Positions 1 through 9,153 of a stretch of 64,000 bases of DNA are shown piece after piece. Both the position numbers and the translations under genes were made by a program. The notes under the pieces are model-generated. The model worked only from the letters and a program-made list of their open reading frames with translations. It searched no databases and was not told the origin of the DNA. The stretch lies in the NCBI RefSeq assembly GCF_030159255.1, contig NZ_BSCT01000020.1, forward strand, positions 1 through 64,000. Reading direction: 5' to 3'. This DNA comes from Bradyrhizobium sp. SSBR45G. Lineage in GTDB: Bacteria; Pseudomonadota; Alphaproteobacteria; Rhizobiales; Xanthobacteraceae. Numbering within the stretch: position 1 is the stretch's first letter; each line of letters begins with the position of its first letter.

Positions 1-35
1 TATCAAATGATGCTAAAACTATCTTAGCGCCTATG

Positions 36-138
36 GGCGAACGCCGGGACCCATAACCCCAGGGAGTGGTTTGGGGCACGCGGGACGACCAGTCTTTTCC
101 AACCGCGAGATCACGCGGTATGGGTCCCGGCGTTCGCC
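36..138. repeat. Palindromic intergenic element 1
   Basis: Two perfect 20-base inverted arms lie at 36-55 and 119-138 (GGCGAACGCCGGGACCCATA and its reverse complement). The element sits just past the 3' end of the ABC permease gene. It belongs to the same broad family as the elements near 14.1, 17.5 and 32.5 kb, which also carry a CCGGGACCCATA-like core. It could fold as RNA and act as a terminator or mRNA stabiliser, but there is no T-run. Confidence 0.85.
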
Positions 139-174
139 GGGACGACGGCGGAGTATGAGGGAGCACAGCAGCCC

Positions 175-960
175 TCATCGTCCGTCCGCCGCGTCCGGGC
201 GCCAGACCAGCAGCCGCCGTTCGACCAGTGTGACGCAGATGTCGATCAGGATGACGAAGGCCGAGAGCACGAACATGCCGGCGAACACGCCGGCGACGTC
301 GAACACGCCCTCGGCCTGCTGAATCAGGTAGCCAAGCCCGGCCGCGGAACCGAGATATTCGCCGACGACGGCGCCGACCACCGCGAAGCCCACCGAGGTG
401 TGCAGCGAGGAGAACATCCACGACAGCGCCGACGGCCAGTAGACGTGGCGCATCAATTGCCGCTCGCTCATCCCCAGCATGCGGGCGTTGTCGCGCACCA
501 CGGTCGAGACCTCCTTCACGCCCTGATAGACGTTGAAGAACACGATGAAGAACACCAAGGTCACGCCGAGCGCGACCTTCGACCAGATGCCCAGGCCCAG
601 CCACAGCGTGAAGATCGGCGCCAGCACCACGCGCGGCAGCGCGTTGGCCATCTTGACGTAGGGATCGAACACGGCTGCGACCAGCGGCTTGCGCGCGAAC
701 CAGAAGCCGACCAGCACGCCGCCGAGCGAGCCGATCGCAAACGCCAGGATCGACTCCCACAGCGTGATCGCGAGATGCTTCCAGATCGCGCCGGTCGCGA
801 ACCACTTCACGACCTGGGCAAACACGTCTTGCGGGTTCGAGAAGAAGAACGGCGGCAGCCAGATGCGCCCGAACAATGGCACGGTGGCAAGGAGCTGCCA
901 CAGCGCGAGCGCGACGACGGCGACGAGAAGCTGGAGTGCGAGCAGACCGAGGCGCGACAT
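175..960 (-). CDS. ABC transporter permease, NitT/TauT (SsuC-like) type
   Basis: This is the inner-membrane permease of an importer for a small anion such as a sulfonate, nitrate or a thiamine precursor; the substrate cannot be read from the sequence. Its 261 residues show about six hydrophobic segments. The BPD-type cytoplasmic loop (VKMANALPRVVLAPIFTLWLG) contacts the ATPase. The start at 960 (MSRLGLLALQLL) was chosen because upstream in-frame codons lie in a repeat and encode a glycine-rich tract unlike this family. The ATPase gene lies 217 bases upstream on the same strand, separated by a palindromic element. No periplasmic binding protein for the system is in view; it may lie past the window edge. 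Confidence 0.85.
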   Translation of the reverse strand: MSRLGLLALQLLVAVVALALWQLLATVPLFGRIWLPPFFFSNPQDVFAQVVKWFATGAIWKHLAITLWESILAFAIGSLGGVLVGFWFARKPLVAAVFDPYVKMANALPRVVLAPIFTLWLGLGIWSKVALGVTLVFFIVFFNVYQGVKEVSTVVRDNARMLGMSERQLMRHVYWPSALSWMFSSLHTSVGFAVVGAVVGEYLGSAAGLGYLIQQAEGVFDVAGVFAGMFVLSAFVILIDICVTLVERRLLVWRPDAADGR

Positions 961-1013
961 CAGGCTGCTCCGAAGTGGATGGCATGAGCGGGCTGCGCAC
1001 CCCATGGGCGGTG

Positions 1014-1140
1014 CGCCCCCTCCCCCCTTGCGGATCGCGACGAGCTTCGCTCGCGCTGAGAGGGTCGGGGTGGGGGGTCCACACGGGAAGTCTTTGCTGG
1101 GACCCCCACCCCCGCCCCCTCCCCGCAAGGGGGAGGGGAG
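1014..1140. repeat. Palindromic intergenic element 2
   Basis: This G/C-rich element lies between the ATPase and permease genes of one operon. It contains a hairpin of the CCCCTCCCC-gcaa-GGGGGAGGGG kind near 1116-1139 and inverted tracts GGTGGGGGGTCC and GGACCCCCACC around 1069-1110. Bases 1036-1057 are identical, in inverted orientation, to bases 19741-19762 of another element in this window. Confidence 0.75.
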
Positions 1141-1177
1141 TTCGGCCTGAGTGCTTGGCTGACAGTCGCACGCGCCA

Positions 1178-1990
1178 TCACACCGCCTCCGCCTGCTTGT
1201 AGGTCTTCTCGACCTCAGTCTTCAGCGTCTGCCAGATCTCGCGGTGCAGCTCGTGGAACTCGTGCTTCATGCGCACCTCGAAGATGTCGCGCGGGCGTGG
1301 CAGCTCGACGCGCCAGTCGCCGATGATGCGCGAGGCAGGCCCGGCCGACATGATGACGACGCGGTCGGCGAGCGCGATGGCCTCCTCGAGGTCATGGGTC
1401 ACGAACAGCACCGCCTTGCGGTCGGCGTTCCAGAGATCGAGCAGCAGATTGCCCATGATCTGGCGCGTCTGCGCATCGAGCGGCCCGAACGGCTCGTCCA
1501 TCAGGATGATGCGGGGATTGCGGATCAAGACCTGGGCGAGACCGACGCGCTTGCGCTGGCCGCCCGACAGCATGTGCGGATAGCGGTTGCCGAACGCGCC
1601 TAGGCCGACCGAGGTCAGCCATTGCTGCGCCTTCGCTGCCGCCTCGCGCGCCGGCGTGCCGGCAACCTCCAGCCCGATGGCGACGTTCTCCAGCGCCGTC
1701 TTCCACGGGAACAGCGCATCGGCCTGAAACAGGTAACCGGCCTCGCGATTGAGGCCGGCGAGCGGCTGGCCGAAGATCCGCACATGGCCGGCGGCGGGCT
1801 TCAGCAGGCCCGCCGCAACGTTCAGAAGGGTGGACTTGCCGCAGCCGGTCGGCCCGACGATGGCGACGAACTCGCCGTCGGCGACGGCAAGATCGGCCGT
1901 CTCCACGGCGGTGTAGGTGCGACCGCCGGCGAGACGGAATGCGACCGTTGTCCCGTCCAGCGAGACGGCGGCGGCCGTTGATGGCGTCAC
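1178..1990 (-). CDS. ABC transporter ATP-binding protein, NitT/TauT type
   Basis: This is the cytoplasmic ATPase paired with the downstream SsuC-like permease. The 270-residue protein has Walker A GPTGCGKST (about 46-54), the signature LSGGQRKRV (about 141-149), Walker B IILMDEP (about 161-167) and the switch histidine in VTHDLEEA. A GTG at 1990 is preferred over the in-frame TTG at 1996: the ribosome-binding site GGGGGAGG ends about nine bases before the GTG and only three before the TTG. The gene is divergent from the osmolyte importer that starts at 2145. The substrate is unknown. Confidence 0.87.
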   Translation of the reverse strand: MTPSTAAAVSLDGTTVAFRLAGGRTYTAVETADLAVADGEFVAIVGPTGCGKSTLLNVAAGLLKPAAGHVRIFGQPLAGLNREAGYLFQADALFPWKTALENVAIGLEVAGTPAREAAAKAQQWLTSVGLGAFGNRYPHMLSGGQRKRVGLAQVLIRNPRIILMDEPFGPLDAQTRQIMGNLLLDLWNADRKAVLFVTHDLEEAIALADRVVIMSAGPASRIIGDWRVELPRPRDIFEVRMKHEFHELHREIWQTLKTEVEKTYKQAEAV

Positions 1991-2144
1991 GTCCAAGTTC
2001 CTCCCCCGAAAATGGCCGGGACGGCTTAACCGCTTGCGCGGCGAAGTTCAACGCGCCGGCCGGACGTGCTAGGTGCTGTCTGGCGCGCTGCTCACCCTCC
2101 CCTGGAGGTCGGCAGCGCGAGCTTCGAGATCGCCGAAAGGCCGC

Positions 2145-2939
2145 ATGCCGCCCACGCCTCTCATCACCTACAGCAACGTCCGCAAGCGTTTCCCCGGCCC
2201 GGCGGGCGCCGTGGTCGCGGTCGACGACGTCTCGCTGGAGATCGCCGAGGGCGAGTTCCTGGCGATCGTCGGCGGCTCCGGTTCGGGCAAGACCACCTTG
2301 CTGCGGCTCACCAACCGGCTGATCGAAGCCGACAGCGGCACGATCCGCATTGCCGGCGAGGACATCAACGGCATTGATCCGGTCGGCCTGCGCCGCCGCA
2401 TCGGCAACGTGTTCCAGAGCGGCGCGCTGTTTCCGCACATGACGGTTGCCGCCAATATCGGCATCACCCCCAAACTGCTGGGCACGCCGGCGAGCGAGAT
2501 CGCCGCCCGCGTCGACGATCTGCTCGACCTCGTGCAGCTCGATCGCAAGGCGCATCGCGACCGCCTGCCCGACGCGCTTTCCGGCGGCCAGCGCCAGCGC
2601 GTCGGCGTCGCCCGCGCGCTCGCCGCACGCCCCCGCATCGTGCTGATGGACGAGCCGTTCGGCGCGCTCGATCCGCTGACGCGTGATACGCTCGGAAGTG
2701 ACTACCGCGCGCTGCACGAGAAGCTGGCGCTGACCACCGTGATGATCACGCATGACATCACCGAGGCGCTGCTGCTGGCCGACCGGATCGCGGTTATGCG
2801 CAGCGGCCGCCTGGTCGAGGTCGGTACGCCCACGGAGCTTGCGGGGAGCCGCGAGCCTTACGTGTCGGAGCTGATGACGACACCGCGCCGCCAGGCCGCG
2901 CGGCTGAAGGCGCTGCTGCCCGAGAGCGGCGCCGCATGA
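2145..2939 (+). CDS. Glycine betaine/choline-type ABC importer ATPase (OpuCA-like)
   Basis: This is the ATPase of a quaternary-amine or osmolyte importer. Its 264 residues carry Walker A GGSGSGKT (43-50), the Q-loop NVFQSGALFPHMT, the signature LSGGQRQRV (145-153) and Walker B IVLMDEP (165-171). The start MPPTPLITYSNV at 2145 follows a GAAAGG ribosome-binding site. The C-terminal CBS domains of classical OpuCA/OpuAA proteins are missing, which is common in proteobacterial versions. Its stop overlaps the start of the permease/binding-protein gene (ATGA), so the two are translationally coupled. Family assignment is firm; the actual ligand is not known. Confidence 0.88.
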   Translation: MPPTPLITYSNVRKRFPGPAGAVVAVDDVSLEIAEGEFLAIVGGSGSGKTTLLRLTNRLIEADSGTIRIAGEDINGIDPVGLRRRIGNVFQSGALFPHMTVAANIGITPKLLGTPASEIAARVDDLLDLVQLDRKAHRDRLPDALSGGQRQRVGVARALAARPRIVLMDEPFGALDPLTRDTLGSDYRALHEKLALTTVMITHDITEALLLADRIAVMRSGRLVEVGTPTELAGSREPYVSELMTTPRRQAARLKALLPESGAA

Positions 2940-4492
2940 GCCTGTTGTCGGACCCGCGCTTTACCGAGGCGCTGTCGCATCTCGCCGACTATCTCGGCAG
3001 CCATCTGCGCGTCAGCATCGCCGCGCTCGCGCTCGGCCTTATCGTCAGCTTTCCGCTGGCGCTGCTCGCGCGCAACCGCCCCGCGCTGCGCAACCTGCTG
3101 CTCGGCGTCGCCAGCGTGGTGCAGACCGTGCCGGGACTGGCGCTGCTCGCACTGTTCTATCCGCTGCTGCTGGCACTGGCGGCGCTGAGCCTGCGCTGGT
3201 TCGGGCTGTCGTTCTCCGCCTTCGGCTTCCTGCCGGCGGTGCTGGCGCTGGCGCTGTATTCGATGCTGCCGGTGCTGCGCAACACCATCACCGGGCTCGA
3301 TGGTGTCGACGCCGGCCTGATCGAAGCCGCCAAGGGCGTCGGCATGACCGAGCGTCAGGCGCTGACGATGGTGGAACTGCCGCTGGCGCTGCCGGTCATC
3401 ATGGCCGGCATCCGCACCGCAGCGGTGTGGGTGATCGGCACCGCGACCCTGTCGACGCCGATCGGGCAGACCTCGCTCGGCAACTACATCTTTGCCGGAT
3501 TGCAGACGCAGAACTGGGTGCTGGTCGTGTTCGGCTGCGTCGCCGCCGCGGTGCTGGCGCTCGTCGTCGACCAGCTGCTGGCGCTGATCGAAAATGGCCT
3601 GCGCGCGCGCAGCCGCGCCCGCGTCGGCCTGGGGACGGCGACGATCGCGCTGATGGTCGGCGCCAGCCTGCTGCCTTCGCTCGCCGGCAGCGCCGCGCGC
3701 TACACGATCGGCGCCAAGACCTTCACCGAGCAATATGTGCTGGCGGCGCTGCTGAGCGAGCGGCTGCAGGCCTCGGGCCTGTCCGCGGCGTCGCGCGCCG
3801 GCCTCGGTTCCAGCGTCATCTATGGCGCGCTCAAGAGCGGCGACATCGACCTCTACGTCGAGTACTCCGGCACGCTGTGGGCGAACCAGTTCCACCACAC
3901 GGAGCAGCTGCCGCGCGCCGCGCTGCTCGACGCGTTGAAGGCCGATCTCGCCAGGGACAAGGTCACGCTGCTCGGCGAGCTCGGCTTCGAGAACGCCTAC
4001 GCGCTGGTGATGCCGCGCAAAAAGGCCGAGGCGCTCGGCATCCGCTCGATCGCAGACCTTGTGCGCCATACGTCGCAGATGTCGATCGCCGGCGACTACG
4101 AGTTCTTCTCGCGTCCGGAATGGGCGGCGTTGCGCGATGCCTATGGGCTCGCGTTCCGCACCCAGCGCCAGATGCAGCCGGATTTCATGTATGCCGCGGT
4201 GGCCTCCGGCGAGGTCGACGTCATCGCCGGCTACACCAGCGACGGGCTGATCGCCAAATACGATCTCGTCGTGCTCGATGATCCCAGGCAGGCGATCCCG
4301 CCCTATGACGCGATCCTGCTGCTGGCGCCGAAGCGCGCCGACGATCGCGCCTTGCAGGAGGCCTTGCGTCCCCTGCTCGGCCGCATCGACATCGCCACGA
4401 TGCAGCAGGCCAATCTGCGCGCCTCCGGCAACGATGCGGAGTCGTCGCCGCAGGCGGTGGCGCGCTGGCTGTGGAGCAAGATTGCGAAGTAG
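2936..4492 (+). CDS. Fused permease and substrate-binding protein of an OpuC-type importer
   Basis: This 518-residue protein joins two parts of an osmolyte ABC importer. Residues 1 to about 245 are a multi-span BPD permease (HLADYLGSHLRVSIAALALG onward, with the ATPase-contact loop GLIEAAKGVGMTERQAL). After a further hydrophobic segment, residues from about 255 form an OpuAC/ProX-type binding domain (YTIGAKTFTEQYVLAALL, DIDLYVEYSGTLW, VIAGYTSDG). The final membrane segment would tether the binding domain on the periplasmic side. With the ATPase gene it forms a two-gene transporter. Betaine, choline or carnitine are the usual ligands of the family; which one applies here is unknown. Confidence 0.88.
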   Translation: MSLLSDPRFTEALSHLADYLGSHLRVSIAALALGLIVSFPLALLARNRPALRNLLLGVASVVQTVPGLALLALFYPLLLALAALSLRWFGLSFSAFGFLPAVLALALYSMLPVLRNTITGLDGVDAGLIEAAKGVGMTERQALTMVELPLALPVIMAGIRTAAVWVIGTATLSTPIGQTSLGNYIFAGLQTQNWVLVVFGCVAAAVLALVVDQLLALIENGLRARSRARVGLGTATIALMVGASLLPSLAGSAARYTIGAKTFTEQYVLAALLSERLQASGLSAASRAGLGSSVIYGALKSGDIDLYVEYSGTLWANQFHHTEQLPRAALLDALKADLARDKVTLLGELGFENAYALVMPRKKAEALGIRSIADLVRHTSQMSIAGDYEFFSRPEWAALRDAYGLAFRTQRQMQPDFMYAAVASGEVDVIAGYTSDGLIAKYDLVVLDDPRQAIPPYDAILLLAPKRADDRALQEALRPLLGRIDIATMQQANLRASGNDAESSPQAVARWLWSKIAK

Positions 4493-4509
4493 GCCACCGG
4501 TCTCTCCTC

Positions 4510-4615
4510 GTCATTGCGAGCGAAGCGACTTGTCGGCCGAAGCTCGAAGAGCGAAGGCGGAAGCAATCCAGAGTCCTCGTGACGCTCTGGATTGCTTCGC
4601 TTCGCTCGCAATGAC
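4510..4615. repeat. Palindromic intergenic element 3 (GTCATTGCGAGCGAAGCGA type)
   Basis: Perfect 19-base outer arms lie at 4510-4528 and 4597-4615. Inner arms AAGCAATCCAGAG and CTCTGGATTGCTT lie at 4561-4573 and 4585-4597. The element lies between two convergent genes. From memory, this GTCATTGCGAGCGAAGCG motif recurs in many Bradyrhizobium and Rhodopseudomonas genomes. Confidence 0.9.
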
Positions 4616-4661
4616 GGCGGGGGTGGCGCGACGACCACCCTCACCCATCAGCAAACGCCGC

Positions 4662-5057
4662 TCACATCCCCGGCTCGATCGGCTTCTCCACCGCGCCGCC
4701 ATTGTCGGCCCAGTCCTTGAAGCCGCCGACGTTGAACACCTTGTCGTAGCCGAGGTCCTTCAGCGTCTTGCCGGACAGCGCGGCGCGGCCGCCTGAGGCG
4801 CAGTACAGGATCACGCTCTTGTCCTTGGCAAAGGCCTTGTCGTGATAGGGCGAATCCGGGTCGGCGCGGAACTCCAGCATGCCGCGCGAGACGTGGTGCG
4901 CGCCTTCGATCTTGCCGCTCTTCTCGACCTCCGGCGCATCGCGCACGTCGAGCACCAGCGTGTTGCCCTTGGCGATCATCGCCTGTGCCTCGGCGGGCGT
5001 GATCTTCGGCACCACGGCGTTGGCGGCGGCCATCAGCTCCTTGACGGATGTGGACAT
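4662..5057 (-). CDS. Rhodanese-like domain protein
   Basis: This is a single-domain sulfurtransferase-like protein of 131 residues, probably cytoplasmic. The active-site loop YCASGGRAA has the catalytic Cys86 and the family Arg91, and the DVRDAPEVEKSGKIEGAHHV segment is the usual N-terminal rhodanese motif. The start at 5057 (MSTSVKELM) has a strong GGGAGG ribosome-binding site just upstream, so the longer in-frame extension is not used. The six-residue active loop fits sulfur rather than phosphate chemistry. The gene stands alone, convergent with the osmolyte importer. The physiological sulfur donor and acceptor are unknown. Confidence 0.88.
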   Translation of the reverse strand: MSTSVKELMAAANAVVPKITPAEAQAMIAKGNTLVLDVRDAPEVEKSGKIEGAHHVSRGMLEFRADPDSPYHDKAFAKDKSVILYCASGGRAALSGKTLKDLGYDKVFNVGGFKDWADNGGAVEKPIEPGM

Positions 5058-5177
5058 GTCGATCCTCCCATTGAACGGAGCGCAGGGGTAGCCCGGCACG
5101 GGAGACACGGCAATCCCTCGAACAGATGAGGGGTCGATCGCAATGCCGTGAGTAGGCTCCTCGCGTCGGACGGCAGC

Positions 5178-6887
5178 CTACAAGCCCCGGATCAGCTCGG
5201 CGTCGATCAGCATGCGGTTGAAGCGGCGCGCCTCGGCGCCGTCGCCGCAGGCGTAGAACACGCCCTTGCAGCGCAGCATGATGTCCTTCTGCTCGGCGAA
5301 GGACGGATCGAGCGGAATGCCGGCCGCCTCCAGGGTGACCAGCGGCAGATAGGCAGCGTCGATCCGGTCCATGACGACGTCGCTCCGGCGCGGCTCGAAA
5401 TTGACGGCGTCGATGGCGAAATAGGTCGCATAATAGCGCGGATCGTAGCTCTCCAGCCTCTCACCGATGCCGGCCTCGTCGAGCTTGGGATCGAGGATGT
5501 GCGGCGAGAATTCCGGCTGGTGATCGCCATAGCGCACGATCAGGAACGGCTGGTCGCCGAAGCGCTTCTTCAGGCTGGCCAGAAACTTCTGATAGTCCGA
5601 CGCACTCATCGCCTGCCGGCGCATGTATTCGTCGATCGCCGGCAGATTGCCCGGCGCGCGCCAGGACGGCGTCAGGTCGGGCCGGAACGTCGTCTCCCAG
5701 GGAAAATGGTTGGCGGCGAGATAGACGAACATGAACAGCGGCTTTCCGCGCTGCCGCTGCTGCATCAGGTCGAGCGCGGCATCGTAGAAGAATCCGTCGG
5801 GCTCGACGCCCTTGGCGCCGAGGTCGCGGGCGTCGAGGAAGCGGTCGACGCCGACCGTGGTCTGGAAGCTGCGCGCACTCATGAAGGCGCCGTGCGCGGG
5901 ATACAGCGACACGGTGTCGTAGCCACATTGGCGCAGCGTCAGCGGCAGGCCACGCTCGACCCGGCCGGAGGCGATCCGCGTCACGAAATAGGCGAAGCGG
6001 CCGAACGAGCGCGACGACAGGCCGGCGAGCACGTTGTATTCGGTGAACCAGCTCGGCCCGCCATTGCTCTCGGCCATGAACTGGCGCGCCTTGCCGTCGA
6101 ACGACTTGAAGTGGCTGCCATAGTCCGCGGGCACCTTGATGCCCGGCGCCGAGCGGATGTCGAAGCTGGATTCGTCATGGATCAGCACGATGTTCGGGCG
6201 GCGCCCGGCCGGATGGCAGGAGTCCGGGATCGCGGCGGCCAGCTTGCGGTCGGCGGTGGCATCGGACTCCATGAAGCCGTTGGCGAGGAAATCCGACACC
6301 GCGGTGACGCCGGAGCGCGCGAACTTGGAGAGATAGCCGTCGTCGTAATAGCCGCGCCAGGCCTCGTCGCGCCAATTGAGTGAATACAGCGTCAGCGCCG
6401 CGAGGCAGGCGAGCTTGCCCGCCAGCGCCGGCAGCCGCGCAATCCGGTACGGATCGGCCCACCACAACAGCCCCATCAGCGGCAGCACCACGGCCGCCGC
6501 CAGCAGCACCGACAGCTTCAGGTTCGGGAAGATCGTGAACAGGAACGCCGCGCTGTCGTGGTCGATCAGCATCACGTCGACGAAGTTCGCCGTCATCTGC
6601 ACCACGGCATGCTTCAGCTGCGACAGCAGCACCAGCACGACGACCATGGTCAGCGCCAGCGCGCCCGACACCGCGGGCCGCCGCAGCAGCACCAGCCAGA
6701 AGCCGTTCAAAATGCCCCAGGCCAGCAGGAAGCCGAGCCGCGCGCCGAAATCGGTCTCGGTGTGCAGCATCAGGGCCAGCGCGGCGATATGCGGGGCCGC
6801 CACGGCCGAGAGCCGCATCACAGCGGAACGGGTCGCGTTCGCCGCGGCGAGCGTCGTGATCGGTCCGTGGTTCGGGGTCAATGACAT
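5178..6887 (-). CDS. Membrane sulfatase-family transferase (LtaS/OpgB/EptA-like)
   Basis: The protein has 569 residues: five predicted membrane spans in roughly the first 170, then a large periplasmic alkaline-phosphatase-fold domain. That domain opens with RRPNIVLIHDESSFDI (about 229-244), contains the nucleophile-region motif SNGGPSWFTEYNVLAGLSS and ends with the metal-site motif RYGDHQPEFSP. Relatives move phosphoglycerol or phosphoethanolamine onto glucans or lipids in the envelope. Which group and acceptor apply here cannot be told. The start at 6887 (MSLTPNHGP) is the best match to the hydrophobic N-terminus; an upstream ATG would add 12 arginine-rich residues. It appears to be monocistronic. 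Confidence 0.75.
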   Translation of the reverse strand: MSLTPNHGPITTLAAANATRSAVMRLSAVAAPHIAALALMLHTETDFGARLGFLLAWGILNGFWLVLLRRPAVSGALALTMVVVLVLLSQLKHAVVQMTANFVDVMLIDHDSAAFLFTIFPNLKLSVLLAAAVVLPLMGLLWWADPYRIARLPALAGKLACLAALTLYSLNWRDEAWRGYYDDGYLSKFARSGVTAVSDFLANGFMESDATADRKLAAAIPDSCHPAGRRPNIVLIHDESSFDIRSAPGIKVPADYGSHFKSFDGKARQFMAESNGGPSWFTEYNVLAGLSSRSFGRFAYFVTRIASGRVERGLPLTLRQCGYDTVSLYPAHGAFMSARSFQTTVGVDRFLDARDLGAKGVEPDGFFYDAALDLMQQRQRGKPLFMFVYLAANHFPWETTFRPDLTPSWRAPGNLPAIDEYMRRQAMSASDYQKFLASLKKRFGDQPFLIVRYGDHQPEFSPHILDPKLDEAGIGERLESYDPRYYATYFAIDAVNFEPRRSDVVMDRIDAAYLPLVTLEAAGIPLDPSFAEQKDIMLRCKGVFYACGDGAEARRFNRMLIDAELIRGL

Positions 6888-7058
6888 GCGGCGGTCGTAA
6901 CGCGGCGCCCTTCGCCGGCGCATGCCGGCAGATCAGGGACCGCCTATCCTGTCATGCGACCGTAATGAAATCGTCACAAATAACAACAGTCCGGATTTAC
7001 CCGGAGTGCCCTTCGCGGTCTGTCGCGTCACAGCAGCGCGGCGCTGCTGCGGCCGTTG

Positions 7059-7640
7059 TCAGACGTTCATCATTCGCCGCTGCGGCCGCGCCGCACCCGC
7101 TGCGGTCCGCGGCACGGCGCGGCCGGATGTGCTGGACCCCCGACGCTGCCGCATGCGGCGGACGAAGGACCAGCCGAACCACAGCGCACCGCAGAACGGC
7201 AGCAGAGGAAGCAGCAGATTCGAGCCGCGATCGCGATCCACGATCGCAAACCGCGACGTCTCCTCGCTACGGTAGCGCACCGTGACCCGGTCGCCGACCC
7301 AATAGCGCGGCGAGCTGCCGCCGAAATCCTCGAAGCGCAGCAGCGCCCCGGACGCGGTCGCAAACTCGATCACGGGGTAATATGTCGGCTCCCGGCCCGG
7401 GCCATCGGCATCTACCCTGATCGTGACGACCTGGCCCTCCGTCCGCAGCCCCGTCAATTCCATGCGGATGACGTATCCCGCCAGCGCGATCGTGGTCGCG
7501 AGCAGGATGGCCGCCATGATGGCGGCCAGCCGCGCCGACATCCGCGAGGCGCGCCGGCGCGGCGCCTTCGCTGCGGCGGCCATGGACAGCAGAGCGATCT
7601 GGTAGTCAGCAGCCCCGCCAAAGAAATGATGATCGAACAT
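7059..7640 (-). CDS. DUF3592-like membrane protein
   Basis: This is a small membrane protein of 193 residues. A membrane segment (LAAIMAAILLATTIALAGYVI) is followed by a soluble beta-rich region with the DUF3592-like pattern: TEGQVVTIRV, YYPVIEFATASGALLRFEDFGGSSPRYWVGDRVTVRYRSEE. A second membrane segment (LLLPLLPFCGALWFGWSFV) and a basic tail close the protein. The function of the family is unknown. Its neighbours give no clear pathway. The assignment rests on the overall pattern and is moderately sure. Confidence 0.65.
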   Translation of the reverse strand: MFDHHFFGGAADYQIALLSMAAAAKAPRRRASRMSARLAAIMAAILLATTIALAGYVIRMELTGLRTEGQVVTIRVDADGPGREPTYYPVIEFATASGALLRFEDFGGSSPRYWVGDRVTVRYRSEETSRFAIVDRDRGSNLLLPLLPFCGALWFGWSFVRRMRQRRGSSTSGRAVPRTAAGAARPQRRMMNV

Positions 7641-8024
7641 TCCGATGCCCCCCCGCCGGAAGCTGCATCGAAAAAACCAAACGTGGGTAAAATACGACGC
7701 TCAAATTCTGCATAACCCTCGGATCGCAGGTGCGACCGATCGGAAGGCTCGCCAATTCCGCGGCTTGCGCGTGATCCACGATCGCGTTCAAAGCTGCGCG
7801 ACCATCACCGCGTGCCGGCCGGTGTTGCTCTATTTCCCCCCAAGCGCGTGTTTCCCTCAACGCACGAACCGCGCGGTGATTCGCGTGACGCGTCACACCG
7901 CCGCCGCCACATGATGTCCCGTGCGCGCGCGGCCGTTCGTTTGATCCGCCATGACAGGCAGCCGCGGCACGACCGCCCTGCGTGCGAAATTCACTGCTGG
8001 CGGCGCGGCGGTCCTCGGCGCCCC
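7641..8024. other. Gene-free stretch
   Basis: These 384 bases between two minus-strand genes contain no open frame with coding character and no large palindrome of the type found elsewhere. Part of it presumably carries the promoter of the DUF3592-like gene (the side near 7640). I see no convincing -35/-10 pair or terminator. Confidence 0.5.
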
Positions 8025-8960
8025 TCAGCGTTCGGAGCCGCCGGTCTCGAGCAGCCGCTCGCGCACCAGCCTGACCGCGCCGCGACTCCAGGAATAATTG
8101 GCGCCGAGGCGCAGCCCGCTGTCCCCGGCGGCGACCAGAGCGCCGGTATCCGCCTGGCGGACCCGGAAGCCGACGATATATTCGGTGCGGCCGATCCGTC
8201 GGATGATCCCGAGCAGCGACTGCTGGGCGCCGACCGCGCGGGCGGCCCGGGCCTCGCAATCGTCGCACGCCAGCAACGGCTGTCCCGGCTTGATCTCGCC
8301 GGCCGCGTCCTGCAGCCGATAGCGCCCTGACTGCGCCAGCAGCTGCCGCACCGCCTCGGTCGCCTCCTGCAGCCCCTTCTGGTCGGACTCGGTCTCGCCG
8401 AGCGCCGCACCCGCGCTGGTGTCATCGAGCTCGAAGGGCAGCAGCACCAGCTGGATCGGCTCCGGCGCCAGCGCGTCGCGAACCTGGCGCGACACGAAGA
8501 TCTCGGCGCGCTCCCAGGCCTCGTCCGAGTCGCCCCGGAACGTGAAGATCTTGTCGAACAGCACGCGATTGGACGCGACGTCGATCGCCGACGCCCGCGC
8601 CCATTGCACCAGCGTCGACAGCTTCTGCACGCCGCCGGTAATCACGACGCCGGCGCCGGCGCCGGCGGCCATGTGCAGCCGGGCGGCGGGCGGCGCATCG
8701 GCTGCCGGACAGGAGGCGCCGCAGGCCGGACTGACGAGGCGCAGGCGCGCATCGTCCGCGACGTCGCGCCTGAGTGCGGCGATGAAGGCCTCCAGCCGCC
8801 GCTGATGCGCCGCCGTCTGGTCGGCCGGCTCACCGGATGTGTCGAGATAGCTGAAATCGTCGACCAGCACGGCCGGGACATGGTCGGCGGCGCGGACCGG
8901 GCCGGCAGCGAGCGTCAGGACGGCGAGAGCAAAGCAGTGCAGCGTGCGAAGATCTGACAT
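8025..8960 (-). CDS. Periplasmic DUF3280/DUF2380-like protein with an internal duplication
   Basis: This 311-residue protein has a signal peptide (FALAVLTLAAGPVRAADH). The mature part looks like two copies of one fold. VPAVLVDDFSYLDTSGE followed by a helix ending DARLRLV is matched about 140 residues later by IQLVLLPFELDDTSAGA and a helix ending SGRYRL. Each copy then continues into a strand-rich half. From memory, DUF2380/DUF3280 proteins are found beside regulators and dehydrogenases of methanol metabolism in some Alphaproteobacteria. Here the divergent neighbour is a two-component pair starting at 9154. The function is unknown; a periplasmic sensing or accessory role is a guess. Confidence 0.65.
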   Translation of the reverse strand: MSDLRTLHCFALAVLTLAAGPVRAADHVPAVLVDDFSYLDTSGEPADQTAAHQRRLEAFIAALRRDVADDARLRLVSPACGASCPAADAPPAARLHMAAGAGAGVVITGGVQKLSTLVQWARASAIDVASNRVLFDKIFTFRGDSDEAWERAEIFVSRQVRDALAPEPIQLVLLPFELDDTSAGAALGETESDQKGLQEATEAVRQLLAQSGRYRLQDAAGEIKPGQPLLACDDCEARAARAVGAQQSLLGIIRRIGRTEYIVGFRVRQADTGALVAAGDSGLRLGANYSWSRGAVRLVRERLLETGGSER

Positions 8961-9153
8961 CGGGCTCTCCCAGGAGGTTTGCAGCGCACGAACGCTAGAC
9001 GCACCGGCCGGCCAAGAACCGGGTGCGGTCCCGACGATGGCCGGGAAAATTTCACGACGTCGCAGCCATCAAGCGGGCGTGCTTTCGGCCCCGCTCGTTC
9101 TGCCGTTAGATGGCCGCTCGGCTTCGCCATGACTGGCTTCGAGAGGCGTCGAG

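Noticed and set aside
5148..6383. A 411-codon plus-strand open frame
   Set aside because: It is antisense to the sulfatase-family transferase gene, which has clear membrane spans and catalytic motifs.
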